Source: Mycolicibacterium sp. CH28 (lineage in GTDB: Bacteria; Actinomycetota; Actinomycetes; Mycobacteriales; Mycobacteriaceae). From it: a stretch of 64,000 bases of DNA. The stretch's first letter is position 1; the number at the start of each line of letters is the position of its first letter. The notes below the pieces were generated by a model. The model had not been told where the DNA came from and made no database searches. It saw only the letters and a list, made by a program, of their open reading frames with translations. Both the position numbers and the translations under genes were made by a program. Positions 17,220-26,216 of the stretch are shown here, piece after piece. The stretch is from positions 1 to 64,000 of the forward strand of contig NZ_SRLQ01000002.1 in assembly GCF_004745805.1 (NCBI RefSeq), read 5' to 3'.

Positions 17220-18399
17220 CGCAGGCGCCGGTGGGCACCTTCTGGGTGTTGCCGATCTTGGCCAGCTGACGCGATACCTCGTTGGCGGTCAGCACAAAAC
17301 CGGTGTCGTTGTCGTCGACGGCCGCGCCGAACACCACACCGAGCACCTGGCCGGCCCGGTTGATCATCGGACCGCCGGAATTACCTTGGCGCACTGTGCC
17401 TCTGATCGTGTACACCTCGCGGTTGACCGTTGTCGTACGGTAGATATCCGGCCCGTTGAGCTCGATGGTCTCCCGCACGCGTGCAGGGGTGGCCGCGAAA
17501 TCACCCCCACCGGGGTAACCGAGCACCACCGCGTCGGTACCGGACTTGGCGGGCTGCTCGGCGAAGACCAGCGGACGCTGCGGCAGGTTCGGCACGTCCA
17601 GGATGGAAATGTCGGCGTTGGGGTCGTAGGAGACGACCGTCGCGTCGTAGGTCTGCCCCTCGGCTTCGACGGTGACACTGTCGGAACCCGCGACCACGTG
17701 CGCATTGGACATCACCCGGTTGGGGGCGATCACGAAACCGGTGCCCTCCAAGACCTTCTGACACCCCGGGGCGACGCCGCGGATCTTCACCACGCTGGGG
17801 CGCGCGTTGGCGACGGCGATGCTGTCGGCCAGCGACGCGTCCGGGACGTCGACCGCCTGGATGGGGGTGCGCCCGAAGGGCTCCAGAACGTCGGGCAGGC
17901 CCGAGGTTCGCAGCAGCGCCGACATCCGCTTGGGCACGGCCTTGAGCCACTCCGGGGCGTACTTGTCCACCTCGGCAAGCACTTTGGATCCGCGTGTCGC
18001 AGCGGCCAGGTTGGGTTGGTCAGATGAGGTCAGCGGACTGGCCAGGAGCCAGGCGGCGACCATCACCACGACGAGTTGCAATGCCACGCCGATGATCGAA
18101 TCCGCGGTGCGCACACCACGATTGCGGATCGCACCGCGCACCGCGCGCCCGAGCACCACGCCGGCGACCTCGCCGACCACCACCAGCGCGAGGATCAAGA
18201 ACAGCGCGGCGAACAGCTTGGTCCGCGGCGAGCTGATGTGGCTGACGACATGCGGGGCCAGCATCACTCCGGCGATGGCACCCAGAATCACGCCGACGAA
18301 GGACATCAGCGAGCCCAGCGCACCCGACCGCCATCCGGAAATGGCCGCGACGAACGCCACGGCCAGCACGGCGATGTCCAGCCATTGCGAACTCGTCAC
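17212..18399 (-). CDS. marP: Membrane-bound periplasmic serine protease MarP
   Basis: A 395-residue protein with four N-terminal membrane helices (CvpA-like domain, about residues 5-120) and a periplasmic chymotrypsin-fold protease domain. The triad is His234 (SNAHVVAG), Asp263 (NADISIL) and Ser341 (RQGNSGGP). Cys213 and Cys393 correspond to the disulfide that tunes activity in M. tuberculosis Rv3671c. MarP keeps cytoplasmic pH during acid stress and cleaves the peptidoglycan hydrolase RipA (known). The start is GTG at 18399, overlapping the upstream Nudix stop by 4 nt. It is the last gene of the operon nth-tlpA-nudL-marP. Confidence 0.96.
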   Translation of the reverse strand: MTSSQWLDIAVLAVAFVAAISGWRSGALGSLMSFVGVILGAIAGVMLAPHVVSHISSPRTKLFAALFLILALVVVGEVAGVVLGRAVRGAIRNRGVRTADSIIGVALQLVVVMVAAWLLASPLTSSDQPNLAAATRGSKVLAEVDKYAPEWLKAVPKRMSALLRTSGLPDVLEPFGRTPIQAVDVPDASLADSIAVANARPSVVKIRGVAPGCQKVLEGTGFVIAPNRVMSNAHVVAGSDSVTVEAEGQTYDATVVSYDPNADISILDVPNLPQRPLVFAEQPAKSGTDAVVLGYPGGGDFAATPARVRETIELNGPDIYRTTTVNREVYTIRGTVRQGNSGGPMINRAGQVLGVVFGAAVDDNDTGFVLTANEVSRQLAKIGNTQKVPTGACVT

Positions 18400-19199
18400 A
18401 GCGGCTCCTCACTGCTTCTGACGAGCGCCATGGCCTCGTCCAACTCCCGGACGTCTTCGGTATTCCACGGCTGCGACCAGCCGGCCACGTCGAGCATCGC
18501 CGACACTACGTGACCGGTGAATCCCCACACCAGCATCTGATTGAGCAGAAAGGCCGGGCCGGCGTAGCGCTGACCCGCCGCGGTGCGGTACACCATCAGG
18601 CGGTTCTCGGGATTGACGAAGGCGCGCACCGGTACCCGTGCCACGATTGCGGTCTCGGCCTGGTCCACGACGGTCACCGGCCCCGGATCGGGCGAGTACG
18701 CCAGCACCGGTACGACGTGAAAGCCGGAGGGCGGGATGAACATTCGCTCCAACGTCGCCAGCGGGCGCAGACGGTCAGGGTCAATGCCGGTCTCCTCCTG
18801 AGCTTCCCGCAACGCGGTGCCGACCGGGCCGGCATCCCCAGGATCGGCGGCGCCACCGGGGAAGGCGGCCTGACCGGCATGATGGCGCAGCGTGCTGGCA
18901 CGGACCGTCAGCAGCAGGTCGGCATCGTCGGGCAACTGCCCGGGCGGTGCGCCGGAACTCGGCCCGGAGAACAAGACCAGGACGGCGGCGTCCCGTCCGC
19001 CGCTCGGGTTGGCGGCGCCGGTGACCGCGGTCAGCAGCTCCGGAGGCACCCGGCGGCGGTAGGCGTTGGGCACCTGGTCGACATTGTCGACCAGCGGCGC
19101 CAGCCAGGACGGCCGGTAGTCCGGGTTGAGCGCAACCGGCCCCCGCGAGCGGGAGGTACCCCCAGAGGTCACCGGCGCGTCTCTCTCATTCGTCGTCAC
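18396..19199 (-). CDS. Nudix hydrolase, CoA pyrophosphatase (NudL) type, Rv3672c
   Basis: A 267-residue protein. The region LLLTVRASTLRHHAGQAAFPGG followed by LREAQEETGID combines the UPF0035 signature of CoA diphosphatases with the Nudix box core REAQEETG. The predicted reaction is cleavage of the pyrophosphate of CoA or its esters to phosphopantetheine and 3',5'-ADP. The N-terminal 50 residues are a less conserved extension. The ATG at 19199 overlaps the stop of the TlpA-like gene by 4 nt and its own stop overlaps marP, so the operon is tightly coupled. Confidence 0.88.
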   Translation of the reverse strand: MTTNERDAPVTSGGTSRSRGPVALNPDYRPSWLAPLVDNVDQVPNAYRRRVPPELLTAVTGAANPSGGRDAAVLVLFSGPSSGAPPGQLPDDADLLLTVRASTLRHHAGQAAFPGGAADPGDAGPVGTALREAQEETGIDPDRLRPLATLERMFIPPSGFHVVPVLAYSPDPGPVTVVDQAETAIVARVPVRAFVNPENRLMVYRTAAGQRYAGPAFLLNQMLVWGFTGHVVSAMLDVAGWSQPWNTEDVRELDEAMALVRSSEEPL

Positions 19200-19837
19200 T
19201 GCAGTGCATTCTTCACCGCAGCGGCAATCTCGTCGGCACTGGTGAACGCCTGCGGCAGGATCTTGGCCACGCTACCGTCCGCACGCAGCACCACCGTTGC
19301 GGGCATCACATTGGGTACGCCCAGCGCCGCGGCGATCTTGCGCTGACCGTCCTGCAGCGTGGGCAGCCGCACTCCCAACTCGGCCAGCCGCAGCAATGCC
19401 GCCGTCTCGTTCTCGTCCTGATGGACCGTCACCACCGACGTCCCGCTTCCGGCCCGGCGCTGGTATTCGGCCATTGCGGGCAGTTCGTCAGCGCACGGAC
19501 CGCACCAATAGGCCCACAGGTTGAGCACCACGGGACGCCCGGCCAGAGCACGGGCCACATCGACCTGCGCACCGTCGGCGGCGCACTCGACGACAATCCC
19601 GCGCAGCTCCCGAGGTCCGGGGTTGTCGGCTGCGACCGGGCACGGCGCCAGATCGGCCCGCTGGCGCGGCCCAGCCAGCGCCTCCGGCGTGTCGGCGTCG
19701 CGATGCGTGCGGGCCGCCTGGATGCCCGGGCCGCCGGCTGGACTCGACCCGGTGTCGTCGAGTTCCACGAACAGCGCGGCAACCAGCGCCGCCACCACGG
19801 CGAGCACCAGCAGGGTCCAACGGGTCGAGGTTGTCAT
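19196..19837 (-). CDS. Membrane-anchored thioredoxin-like protein (TlpA/ResA type), Rv3673c
   Basis: A 213-residue extracytoplasmic thiol-disulfide protein. An N-terminal membrane helix (WTLLVLAVVAALVAALFV) is followed by a thioredoxin fold with active site WCGPC near residue 115 and a cis-Pro at NVMPAT. Two further Cys (near 66 and 84) precede the domain. Predicted to act as a reductant or isomerase outside the membrane, for example in redox control of secreted proteins such as neighbouring MarP; that link is inference from the operon. The ATG is at 19837. Confidence 0.9.
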   Translation of the reverse strand: MTTSTRWTLLVLAVVAALVAALFVELDDTGSSPAGGPGIQAARTHRDADTPEALAGPRQRADLAPCPVAADNPGPRELRGIVVECAADGAQVDVARALAGRPVVLNLWAYWCGPCADELPAMAEYQRRAGSGTSVVTVHQDENETAALLRLAELGVRLPTLQDGQRKIAAALGVPNVMPATVVLRADGSVAKILPQAFTSADEIAAAVKNALQ

Positions 19838-19858
19838 CGGTGAATCGCCGGCCCGGTG

Positions 19859-20671
19859 TCAGAGCCCGGCCAGAGCCAACAGATGCTCGGTCTCGGGTCC
19901 CTTCACCAGCGGGGCGGCGATCAGCGGGTCGGTGGGGCCCAGGCCGAACGACGGGCAGTCCTTGGCCAGGACACACACCCCACACGCCGGCTTGCGGGCA
20001 TGGCAGACGCGGCGGCCGTGGAATATCACGCGATGGCTCAACAGCGTCCACTCGCTGCGCTCGATCAGCTCGCCGACGGCGTGCTCGACCTTCACCGGAT
20101 CTTCCTCGGCGGTCCAACGCCAGCGGCGCACGAGCCTGCCGAAGTGGGTGTCCACGGTGATGCCGGGGACGTCGAAGGCATTGCCGAGGACGACGTTGGC
20201 GGTCTTGCGACCCACGCCAGGCAGGGTGACGAGGTCCTCTATCGTGCGCGGCACTTCGCCGTCGAACCGCTCGACGAGTTCCTGCCCCAGCCGGATCAGC
20301 GAGTTGGCCTTGTTGCGGTAGAAGCCGGTCGGTCTGATCAGCTCTTCGAGTTCAGCGCGGTCGGCCTGCGCATAGTCCTGGGCGGTGCGGTACTTGATGA
20401 ACAGCGCCGGGGTGGTCAGGTTGACCCGCTTGTCGGTGGACTGCGCCGACAGAATGGTGGCAACGGTCAGCTCGAGCGGATTGGTGAAATCGAGCTCGCA
20501 GTACACGTGCGGAAATGCCGTGGCCAGCGCGCGGTTCATCCGCCGGGCGCGGCGCACCAGACCCAGGTGGGTCTCGCTGTCCCATTTCTTGGCATCCGCG
20601 ACGGTCGGGCCGGACTTCTTGGCAGCGCCGCCGGTGGCCTTGCGCCTCGTCGACGGGCTGTCGGTGGTCAC
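19859..20671 (-). CDS. nth: Endonuclease III
   Basis: A 270-residue bifunctional DNA glycosylase/AP lyase that removes oxidised pyrimidines. The HhH motif is [14 protein letters not shown] with the catalytic Lys, and VDTHFGR carries the catalytic Asp. The [4Fe-4S] cluster loop is [17 protein letters not shown] near the C-terminus. A basic N-terminal tail ([15 protein letters not shown]) is longer than in E. coli. GTG at 20671 was chosen because the frame further upstream enters the divergent promoter region. It is the first gene of the operon with the TlpA-like, Nudix and marP genes. Confidence 0.96.
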   Translation of the reverse strand: MTTDSPSTRRKATGGAAKKSGPTVADAKKWDSETHLGLVRRARRMNRALATAFPHVYCELDFTNPLELTVATILSAQSTDKRVNLTTPALFIKYRTAQDYAQADRAELEELIRPTGFYRNKANSLIRLGQELVERFDGEVPRTIEDLVTLPGVGRKTANVVLGNAFDVPGITVDTHFGRLVRRWRWTAEEDPVKVEHAVGELIERSEWTLLSHRVIFHGRRVCHARKPACGVCVLAKDCPSFGLGPTDPLIAAPLVKGPETEHLLALAGL

Positions 20672-20765
20672 GGTGCAAGGGTACTGACTCAGGTCTGTCA
20701 AGACGCGGACGGACCGGTGACAATTCGTGATCCCGCTGAGACCTGGGCCGTGTTTACTTTCCCCC

Positions 20766-21077
20766 GTGACCTGGTTGCTCGCGGTATGTGTCCCCGGGCT
20801 GTTGATGCTTGCTACGTTCGGGTTACAGCGTCTGGAATCCGCCCTGGAGACCGAACGCGCCGCTACGGACAACGTCAGCGAGTATCTGGAGCGGGCTGCC
20901 AAGGCAGCCCGGGCGGCGGTTCAAGAGGCGCCGCCGCGGCCCAGCCAAACCGAGCATCGACTGGTCGACACGCACCACCGTCTCGGCGATGACGAGCCCG
21001 GATTGCCGACACGGTCATACACCCACGTGACCCCGAATCCGCAGTTTCACCGGACTCAGTACGCGAATCGTGTGTAG
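20766..21077 (+). CDS. Small single-pass membrane protein, Rv3675-like
   Basis: A 103-residue protein with an N-terminal membrane helix ([18 protein letters not shown]), a charged helical stretch ([20 protein letters not shown]) and a polar, Pro-rich tail. It is in the place of Rv3675, also a possible membrane protein of unknown function. The GTG at 20766 is preceded by TACTTT (20755-20760) and no ribosome binding site, so the mRNA may be leaderless. The reading frame is open 13 codons upstream. It is divergent from nth. Confidence 0.75.
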   Translation: MTWLLAVCVPGLLMLATFGLQRLESALETERAATDNVSEYLERAAKAARAAVQEAPPRPSQTEHRLVDTHHRLGDDEPGLPTRSYTHVTPNPQFHRTQYANRV

Positions 21078-21179
21078 CGTTGGCTCGTTGTTGGACGGCC
21101 TGCCTCTAGACTGAACTCGTTGAACAAATAGAGTTGGCCTGCGTATTTCACATCATCGAAGAACTTAAAGAGGGGCGAC

Positions 21180-21854
21180 GTGGACGAGATCCTGGCGAGG
21201 GCCGGAATCTTCCAGGGGGTTGAACCCAGCGCTGTTTCCGCGCTGACGAAACAGCTGCAGCCGGTTGATTTCCCGCGGGGGCATACGGTGTTCGCCGAAG
21301 GCGAGCCTGGTGATCGGCTGTACATCATCATCTCCGGCAAGGTGAAGATCGGCCGCCGTTCCCCGGACGGACGGGAAAACCTGCTGACGATCATGGGTCC
21401 GTCGGACATGTTCGGCGAGCTGTCGATCTTCGATCCGGGCCCCCGGACGTCGAGTGCCACCACCATCACCGAGGTGCGTGCGGTGTCGATGGACCGCGAC
21501 GCGCTGCGCGCATGGATCGCCGATCGCCCCGAGATCGCTGAGCAGTTGCTGCGGGTGTTGGCTCGCCGACTGCGTCGCACCAACAACAACCTCGCCGACC
21601 TCATCTTCACTGACGTTCCCGGTCGGGTGGCCAAGCAGTTGCTTCAGTTGGCGCAGCGGTTCGGCACCCAGGAGGGCGGCGCCTTACGCGTCACCCACGA
21701 CCTGACGCAGGAAGAAATCGCCCAGCTGGTGGGCGCTTCCCGCGAGACGGTGAACAAGGCGCTGGCCGACTTCGCCCATCGCGGGTGGATCCGCCTGGAA
21801 GGCAAGAGTGTGCTGATCAGCGACTCCGAGCGGCTGGCTCGCCGAGCGCGCTAA
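21180..21854 (+). CDS. crp: cAMP receptor protein, Crp/FNR family global regulator
   Basis: A 224-residue protein nearly identical to M. tuberculosis Rv3676. The N-terminal cAMP-binding beta-roll has [20 protein letters not shown] and the phosphate-binding [19 protein letters not shown] dimer helix is followed by a winged HTH, in which [21 protein letters not shown] is the recognition helix region. It controls starvation, resuscitation and respiration genes through TGTGA-type palindromes (known). The GTG at 21180 has GAGGGG upstream. No obvious CRP site was seen just before the gene. Confidence 0.97.
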   Translation: MDEILARAGIFQGVEPSAVSALTKQLQPVDFPRGHTVFAEGEPGDRLYIIISGKVKIGRRSPDGRENLLTIMGPSDMFGELSIFDPGPRTSSATTITEVRAVSMDRDALRAWIADRPEIAEQLLRVLARRLRRTNNNLADLIFTDVPGRVAKQLLQLAQRFGTQEGGALRVTHDLTQEEIAQLVGASRETVNKALADFAHRGWIRLEGKSVLISDSERLARRAR

Positions 21855-21859
21855 CTGGC

Positions 21860-21908
21860 GATTTCGGCGCGTTTATCGTCGCTGAGCGATGACAAACGCG
21901 CCGAAATC
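21860..21908. terminator. Perfect 15-bp hairpin between convergent genes
   Basis: GATTTCGGCGCGTTT (21860-21874) is exactly reverse-complementary to bases 21894-21908, with ATCG/CGAT pairing inside the loop. It fills the gap between crp and the metallo-hydrolase gene and reaches into the latter's stop codon. It is symmetric and lacks a clear U-tract, so it is a likely bidirectional, mycobacterial-type terminator. Confidence 0.65.
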
Positions 21909-22680
21909 ACGTGCGCAGGTAGTCCAACTGGGCGCGCACGGATTTCTCCGCGGCATCCCAGAGCTTCTCGTCGACGTCGGTATAGACATGCTCGACGACC
22001 TGGCGTGCCGTCGCGTCCTCGCCGAGTGCCCGCAGCGCCTGCCGGACCTGCTCAAGCCGTTCCTCCCGGTGCGCCAGGTACATGTCGCTGACGGCTTCCA
22101 GGTCATCGAGATCGGGGCCGTGGCCCGGCAGCACCCTGCGCCGGCCCAGTCCGCGCAGCCGCCGAAGAGACTCGAGGTAGTCGGTCAGGCTGCCATCCTC
22201 GTCGTCGATCACCGTGGTGCCGCGCCCCAGCACCGTGTCGGCGGTCAGCACGGCTCCGTCCACGATGAAGGACAGCGAGTCCGCGGTGTGCCCGGGGGTG
22301 GCCATGACTTTGATGCGCAGCCCTGCCGCATCGATCACTTCACCGTCGGTGAGCGGCCCGCCCAGCCCGCGCAGGAAACCGCTGCCCACCGAACGCACCA
22401 CCGCCCCGGATGCGTCAACGATCTTGTCGATGCCGTCGGTGTGGTCGCCGTGTTTGTGGCTGATCAGGACCAGCGAGATGGTGCCGAGTTCGGCCAACCG
22501 ACCGATGTGCTCGTCATCGTCGGGTCCAGGGTCGACGATGACGACCTCGTCGCTGCCCGGCCCGCGCAGTACCCAGGTGTTGGTGCCGTCCAAGGTCATG
22601 ATCCCGGGGTTGTTGCACAGCAGCACCGAGGCCGTGTCGGTGACAGGCCGCAGTACGCCGTAGGCCGGGTGTCCGATCAC
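21907..22680 (-). CDS. Metallo-beta-lactamase-fold hydrolase, LACTB2-like (Rv3677c)
   Basis: A 257-residue zinc hydrolase. The metal motif SHKHGDHTDG, the later ATPGHTADS, the Asp in LTADTVLG and PGHGP give the full set of family ligands. The C-terminal helical domain (about residues 190-257) is that of LACTB2-type proteins. The substrate is unknown (thioester, RNA or phosphoester). GTG at 22680 overlaps the upstream RidA-like stop by 4 nt, so the three genes DUF4177-RidA-hydrolase form a coupled operon. Confidence 0.87.
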   Translation of the reverse strand: MIGHPAYGVLRPVTDTASVLLCNNPGIMTLDGTNTWVLRGPGSDEVVIVDPGPDDDEHIGRLAELGTISLVLISHKHGDHTDGIDKIVDASGAVVRSVGSGFLRGLGGPLTDGEVIDAAGLRIKVMATPGHTADSLSFIVDGAVLTADTVLGRGTTVIDDEDGSLTDYLESLRRLRGLGRRRVLPGHGPDLDDLEAVSDMYLAHREERLEQVRQALRALGEDATARQVVEHVYTDVDEKLWDAAEKSVRAQLDYLRT

Positions 22681-23171
22681 TTCACTTCGACGATGAGCTC
22701 AACCTCGACCGGCGCGTCGAGCGGCAGCTCGGACACGCCGACGGCCGATCGGGCGTGGGCGCCGGCCTCGCCGAACACCTCGCCGAGGAACTCCGAGGCT
22801 CCGTTGATGACGCCGGGTTGGCCGGTGAATCCCGGCGCAGAGGCCACGAAGCCGACCACCTTGACCACCCGGGTCACGCTGTCGATGCCGACCAGGGCGT
22901 CGATCGCGGCCAGGGCGTTGAGCGCGCACAGCCCGGCGGCGGCTTTCGCCTCTTCTGCTGTCACCGCGGCCCCGACCTTGCCCGTGTGGAGCAAGCTGCC
23001 CTCCTGCAACGGCAGCTGACCCGCGGTGTAGACGAGATTGCCGGTGCGCACCGCGGGCACGTAGGCCGCCAACGGCTTGACCACCGTCGGCAGCGTGACC
23101 CCCAACTCGGCCAACCGCGCGGTGACATCCCCCGAGTCGCTGCGCTCCTGCCCGCCGGTGCGTGCGCTCAC
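22677..23171 (-). CDS. RidA/YjgF family protein, Rv3678c-like
   Basis: A 164-residue member of the RidA superfamily, with the core LVYTAGQLPLQEG, LNALAAIDALVGIDSVTRVVKV and the C-terminal LPLDAPVEVELIVEVK. Canonical RidA deaminates reactive enamines or imines using an Arg near the C-terminus. Here the position before LPLD carries Ser-Glu rather than an obvious Arg, so it may belong to a Rid subgroup without deaminase activity. GTG at 23171 overlaps the upstream stop by 4 nt. Confidence 0.85.
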   Translation of the reverse strand: MSARTGGQERSDSGDVTARLAELGVTLPTVVKPLAAYVPAVRTGNLVYTAGQLPLQEGSLLHTGKVGAAVTAEEAKAAAGLCALNALAAIDALVGIDSVTRVVKVVGFVASAPGFTGQPGVINGASEFLGEVFGEAGAHARSAVGVSELPLDAPVEVELIVEVK

Positions 23172-23329
23172 TTCGGTCGCTTCAGATAGGCGACGTGCTG
23201 CTCACCGGTCGGACCGGGAAGCACCGCGACCAGCTCCCAGCCGTCCGCACCCCACTGGTCGAGGATTTGCTTGGTCGCGTGGGTCAGCAATGGCACGGTG
23301 GCGTATTCCCACGTCGTCGGTTGGCTCAT
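23168..23329 (-). CDS. Small DUF4177-like protein, Rv3678A-like
   Basis: A 53-residue protein beginning MSQPTTWEYATVPLL, with the family-type core ILDQWGADGWELVAVLPG and ending HVAYLKRPK. This is a complete DUF4177-type unit of unknown function. The ATG is at 23329; the stop overlaps the RidA-like start by 4 nt (GTGA). It is the first gene of the operon and divergent from the Get3-like pair, with only 65 bp between. Confidence 0.85.
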   Translation of the reverse strand: MSQPTTWEYATVPLLTHATKQILDQWGADGWELVAVLPGPTGEQHVAYLKRPK

Positions 23330-23382
23330 GGCCGAAGCTTATCGCCGACCACCAATCGGCTGGGAGCCTGCGGCCACTTAGC

Positions 23383-23388
23383 TAGCAT
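23383..23388 (+). promoter_or_regulatory. -10 element of a probable leaderless transcript
   Basis: TAGCAT is followed by 6 nt and the ATG at 23395; no ribosome binding site is present. Confidence 0.5.
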
Positions 23389-23394
23389 GCACTG

Positions 23395-24414
23395 ATGGCG
23401 TCCACACCGAGCGACGGTAGCCCCGTCGGCTGGCCCTCCCGCCTCACAAAGGCCCGGCTGCATTTCGTGACCGGCAAGGGGGGCACCGGCAAGACCACCG
23501 TTGCTGCCGCACTGGCACTGACCCTGGCCGCCGGGGGACGCAAAGTGCTGCTGGTGGAAGTCGAAGGGCGCCAAGGTATTGCGCAATTGTTCGACGTTCC
23601 GCCGTTGCCCTACGAGGAAGTGAAGATCGCCACCGCCGAGGGCGGCGGCCACGTCAACGCGCTGGCTATCGACATCGAGGCCGCGTTCATGGAATACCTC
23701 GACATGTTCTACAACCTCGGCCTGGCCGGGCGGGCCATGCGCCGGATCGGCGCCATCGAGTTCGCCACGACCATCGCACCGGGCCTGCGCGACGTGCTGC
23801 TCACCGGCAAGATCAAAGAGTCGGTGGTGCGGCTGGACGGAAAGAAGCGACCGGCTTACGACGCGATCGTCGTCGACTCCCCTCCCACCGGGCGCATCGC
23901 CCGGTTCCTCGACGTCACCAAGGCGGTATCGGACCTGGCCAAGGGCGGCCCGGTGCATTCGCAGGCCGACGGGGTGGTCAAGCTGCTGCATTCCGAGCAG
24001 ACGGCGATCCACCTGGTCACCCTGCTGGAAGCGCTGCCCATCCAGGAGACCATCGAGGCCATCGAGGAACTGGAAGACCTGGGCCTGCCGATCGGCAGCG
24101 TGATCGTCAATCGCAATATCCCGCCGTTCCTGCCCGCCGCCGATCTGGCCAAGGCCGCGGAGGGCGATATCGACGCCGACGCGGTGCGCGCCGGCCTCGA
24201 GCGGGTGGGCATCACCCTGGACGATCCCGAGTTCGCCGGGCTGCTCACCGAAACCATCGAGCACGCCAGCCGGATCAGGGCTCGCGCCGAGAGCGCCGAA
24301 CAGCTCGACGGCCTGCATGTGCCGCGGCTGGAGCTGCCGACCATCGCCGACGGGGTCGATCTGGGAAGTTTGTACGAACTCGCGGAAACACTTGCACAGC
24401 AAGGGGTTAGGTAA
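23395..24414 (+). CDS. bagA: ArsA/Get3-like ATPase, first subunit (Rv3679)
   Basis: A 339-residue P-loop ATPase of the ArsA/Get3 class. The deviant Walker A is [16 protein letters not shown], switch I lies around LVEVEGRQG, switch II is VDSPPTGR, and a helical insert follows. With its neighbour it forms the Rv3679-Rv3680 pair, described in M. tuberculosis as a Get3-like complex (BagA/BagB, recalled) that protects against glycerol and reactive by-products. No Cys metal site like ArsA is evident. The stop codon overlaps the next start (TAATG), so the two are made together. Confidence 0.88.
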   Translation: MASTPSDGSPVGWPSRLTKARLHFVTGKGGTGKTTVAAALALTLAAGGRKVLLVEVEGRQGIAQLFDVPPLPYEEVKIATAEGGGHVNALAIDIEAAFMEYLDMFYNLGLAGRAMRRIGAIEFATTIAPGLRDVLLTGKIKESVVRLDGKKRPAYDAIVVDSPPTGRIARFLDVTKAVSDLAKGGPVHSQADGVVKLLHSEQTAIHLVTLLEALPIQETIEAIEELEDLGLPIGSVIVNRNIPPFLPAADLAKAAEGDIDADAVRAGLERVGITLDDPEFAGLLTETIEHASRIRARAESAEQLDGLHVPRLELPTIADGVDLGSLYELAETLAQQGVR

Positions 24415-25541
24415 TGAGTGGCGCACCGCCAGCACTCGACATGAAGTCGATCCTGGAAGACAAGTCCAACCGAGTGGTGGTGTGCTGCGGCGCCGGCGGC
24501 GTCGGTAAGACCACCACCGCCGCCGCGATGGCGCTGCGGGCGGCTGAGTACGGCCGCAGCGTGGTGGTGCTGACCATCGACCCGGCGAGACGCCTGGCAC
24601 AAGCGTTGGGTATCAAGGAACTCGGTAACTCGCCGCAGCGTGTGCAGCTGGGCCCCGAGGTGTCCGGCGAACTGCACGCGATGATGCTGGACATGCGCCG
24701 CACGTTCGACGAGATGGTCATCGAGTACTCGGGAACCGAACGCGCCCAAGCGATTTTGGACAACCAGTTCTATCAGACGGTCGCGACGTCGCTGGCCGGC
24801 ACGCAGGAATACATGGCCATGGAGAAGCTCGGCCAACTTCTTGGCCAGGACCGCTGGGACCTGGTGGTGGTGGACACACCGCCGTCGCGCAACGCGCTGG
24901 ATTTTCTGGACGCCCCCCAGCGGCTGGGCAGCTTCATGGACGGCAGGCTGTGGCGTCTGTTGCTGGCGCCCGGGCGGGGAATCGGGCGCTTGGTGACCGG
25001 CGTCGTTGGCCTGGCAATGAAGGCCATGTCGACGATCCTGGGTTCGCAGATGCTCTCTGATGCCTCGGCATTCGTGCAGTCGCTGGACTCCACGTTCGGC
25101 GGCTTCCGGGAGAAGGCCGACCGTACCTACGAACTGCTCAAGCGGCGCGGCACCCAGTTCGTGGTGGTCTCGGCCGCCGAGCCCGACGCGCTGCGGGAGG
25201 CGTCATTCTTCGTCGACCGGCTCTCCGAGGAGGGCATGCCGCTGGCGGGCCTGATTCTCAACCGCACTCACCCGACGCTGTGCGCGCTGAGCGTGGAACG
25301 CGCCGTCGACGGCGCCGAGGAGCTGGAGGCCGGCGACAGCGGCGATCAGTTGGCTGCGGCGGTGCTGCGGGTCCACGCCGATCGGGCCCAGACCGCCAAG
25401 CGGGAGATTCGGCTGCTGTCACGCTTCACCGGCGCCAACCCACACGTGGCAGTGGTCGGAGTGCCCTCACTGCCGTTCGACGTGTCAGATCTCGACGCCC
25501 TGCAGGCGATCGCCGATCAGATCACCGGCGAGAGGGCGTAG
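24414..25541 (+). CDS. bagB: ArsA/Get3-like ATPase, second subunit (Rv3680)
   Basis: A 375-residue partner of the preceding ATPase. Walker A is [29 protein letters not shown] follows (the A-loop region of Get3/ArsA), and switch II is [16 protein letters not shown]. It is longer than the first subunit, with a helical region after residue 160 and a Met-rich stretch ([16 protein letters not shown]) that could hold a hydrophobic client. The heterodimer arrangement is known for M. tuberculosis; the client is not. Confidence 0.88.
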   Translation: MSGAPPALDMKSILEDKSNRVVVCCGAGGVGKTTTAAAMALRAAEYGRSVVVLTIDPARRLAQALGIKELGNSPQRVQLGPEVSGELHAMMLDMRRTFDEMVIEYSGTERAQAILDNQFYQTVATSLAGTQEYMAMEKLGQLLGQDRWDLVVVDTPPSRNALDFLDAPQRLGSFMDGRLWRLLLAPGRGIGRLVTGVVGLAMKAMSTILGSQMLSDASAFVQSLDSTFGGFREKADRTYELLKRRGTQFVVVSAAEPDALREASFFVDRLSEEGMPLAGLILNRTHPTLCALSVERAVDGAEELEAGDSGDQLAAAVLRVHADRAQTAKREIRLLSRFTGANPHVAVVGVPSLPFDVSDLDALQAIADQITGERA

Positions 25542-25574
25542 GCGCCGGCTGATCGGCGCACCCACGCTCAAAAG

Positions 25575-25928
25575 TTAGCTAACGATGCGGTGCTTGCGTT
25601 GCGCGGCGAAGAACTCGGACCACGAAACCACCTCGGGGTGCTGCTTGAGCAATGCGCGGCGCTGACGCTCGGTCATACCGCCCCACACCCCGAACTCCAC
25701 CCGATTGTCCAGCGCATCGGCACCGCACTCGGCCATGACCGGGCAGTGCCGACAGATCACGGCCGCCTTGCGCTGCGCCGCGCCCCGGACGAACAACTCG
25801 TCAGGATCTGTTGAACGGCACAGCGCCTTGGACACCCACGCGATCCGGGCCTCCCCGTCTGCGTCGGGGCACAAACCGTGCAAAGGCGCTGCGCTCGTCT
25901 TGCGGACAGCTTGCCGAATACCTGACAC
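25575..25928 (-). CDS. whiB4: WhiB4 redox-sensing [4Fe-4S] transcription factor
   Basis: A 117-residue WhiB-family protein. The four cluster Cys are Cys37, Cys59, Cys62 and Cys68 (CRSTDPDEL, then CRHCPVMAEC), followed by the GVWGG turn and a basic C-terminal DNA-binding segment (TERQRRALLKQHP). It is nearly identical to Rv3681c over the core. It responds to oxygen and NO and controls antioxidant genes (known). GTG at 25928 was chosen because GAAGGGA lies 7 nt upstream and the length then equals Rv3681c; 13 further codons are open. Confidence 0.95.
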   Translation of the reverse strand: MSGIRQAVRKTSAAPLHGLCPDADGEARIAWVSKALCRSTDPDELFVRGAAQRKAAVICRHCPVMAECGADALDNRVEFGVWGGMTERQRRALLKQHPEVVSWSEFFAAQRKHRIVS

Positions 25929-26216
25929 CGGCGATCCCTTCGTCCGGCCGCAACCGCGGCTGCACACTGGTCCGGCGTAGTTCCTGGTGCGATCTACGCC
26001 ACATTGCGAGTTTCAGTGTTACCTGAATCGCACTGTCTGTTTAAGTTAGGTGGTCAGGTATCGTTTGCGCAACAGTTACATCTCAGGTTTTTTGGGACGA
26101 TCGTCCAGACCGATCTTGAACTGGCACTTCTGACTCCCCCGTAAATTGCCCTCATCATCTTCGCCCGCCCCAGGACGCCCCGCAAGACCCCAGGACCCCT
26201 AGTTAGTCTGTTACCC
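25929..26216. promoter_or_regulatory. Divergent regulatory region of whiB4 and ponA2
   Basis: 288 bp without a gene. On the plus strand TAGTCT (26204-26209) ends 7 nt before the ponA2 ATG, with no ribosome binding site, so the ponA2 mRNA is probably leaderless. No clear whiB4 promoter or operator was identified. Confidence 0.5.
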
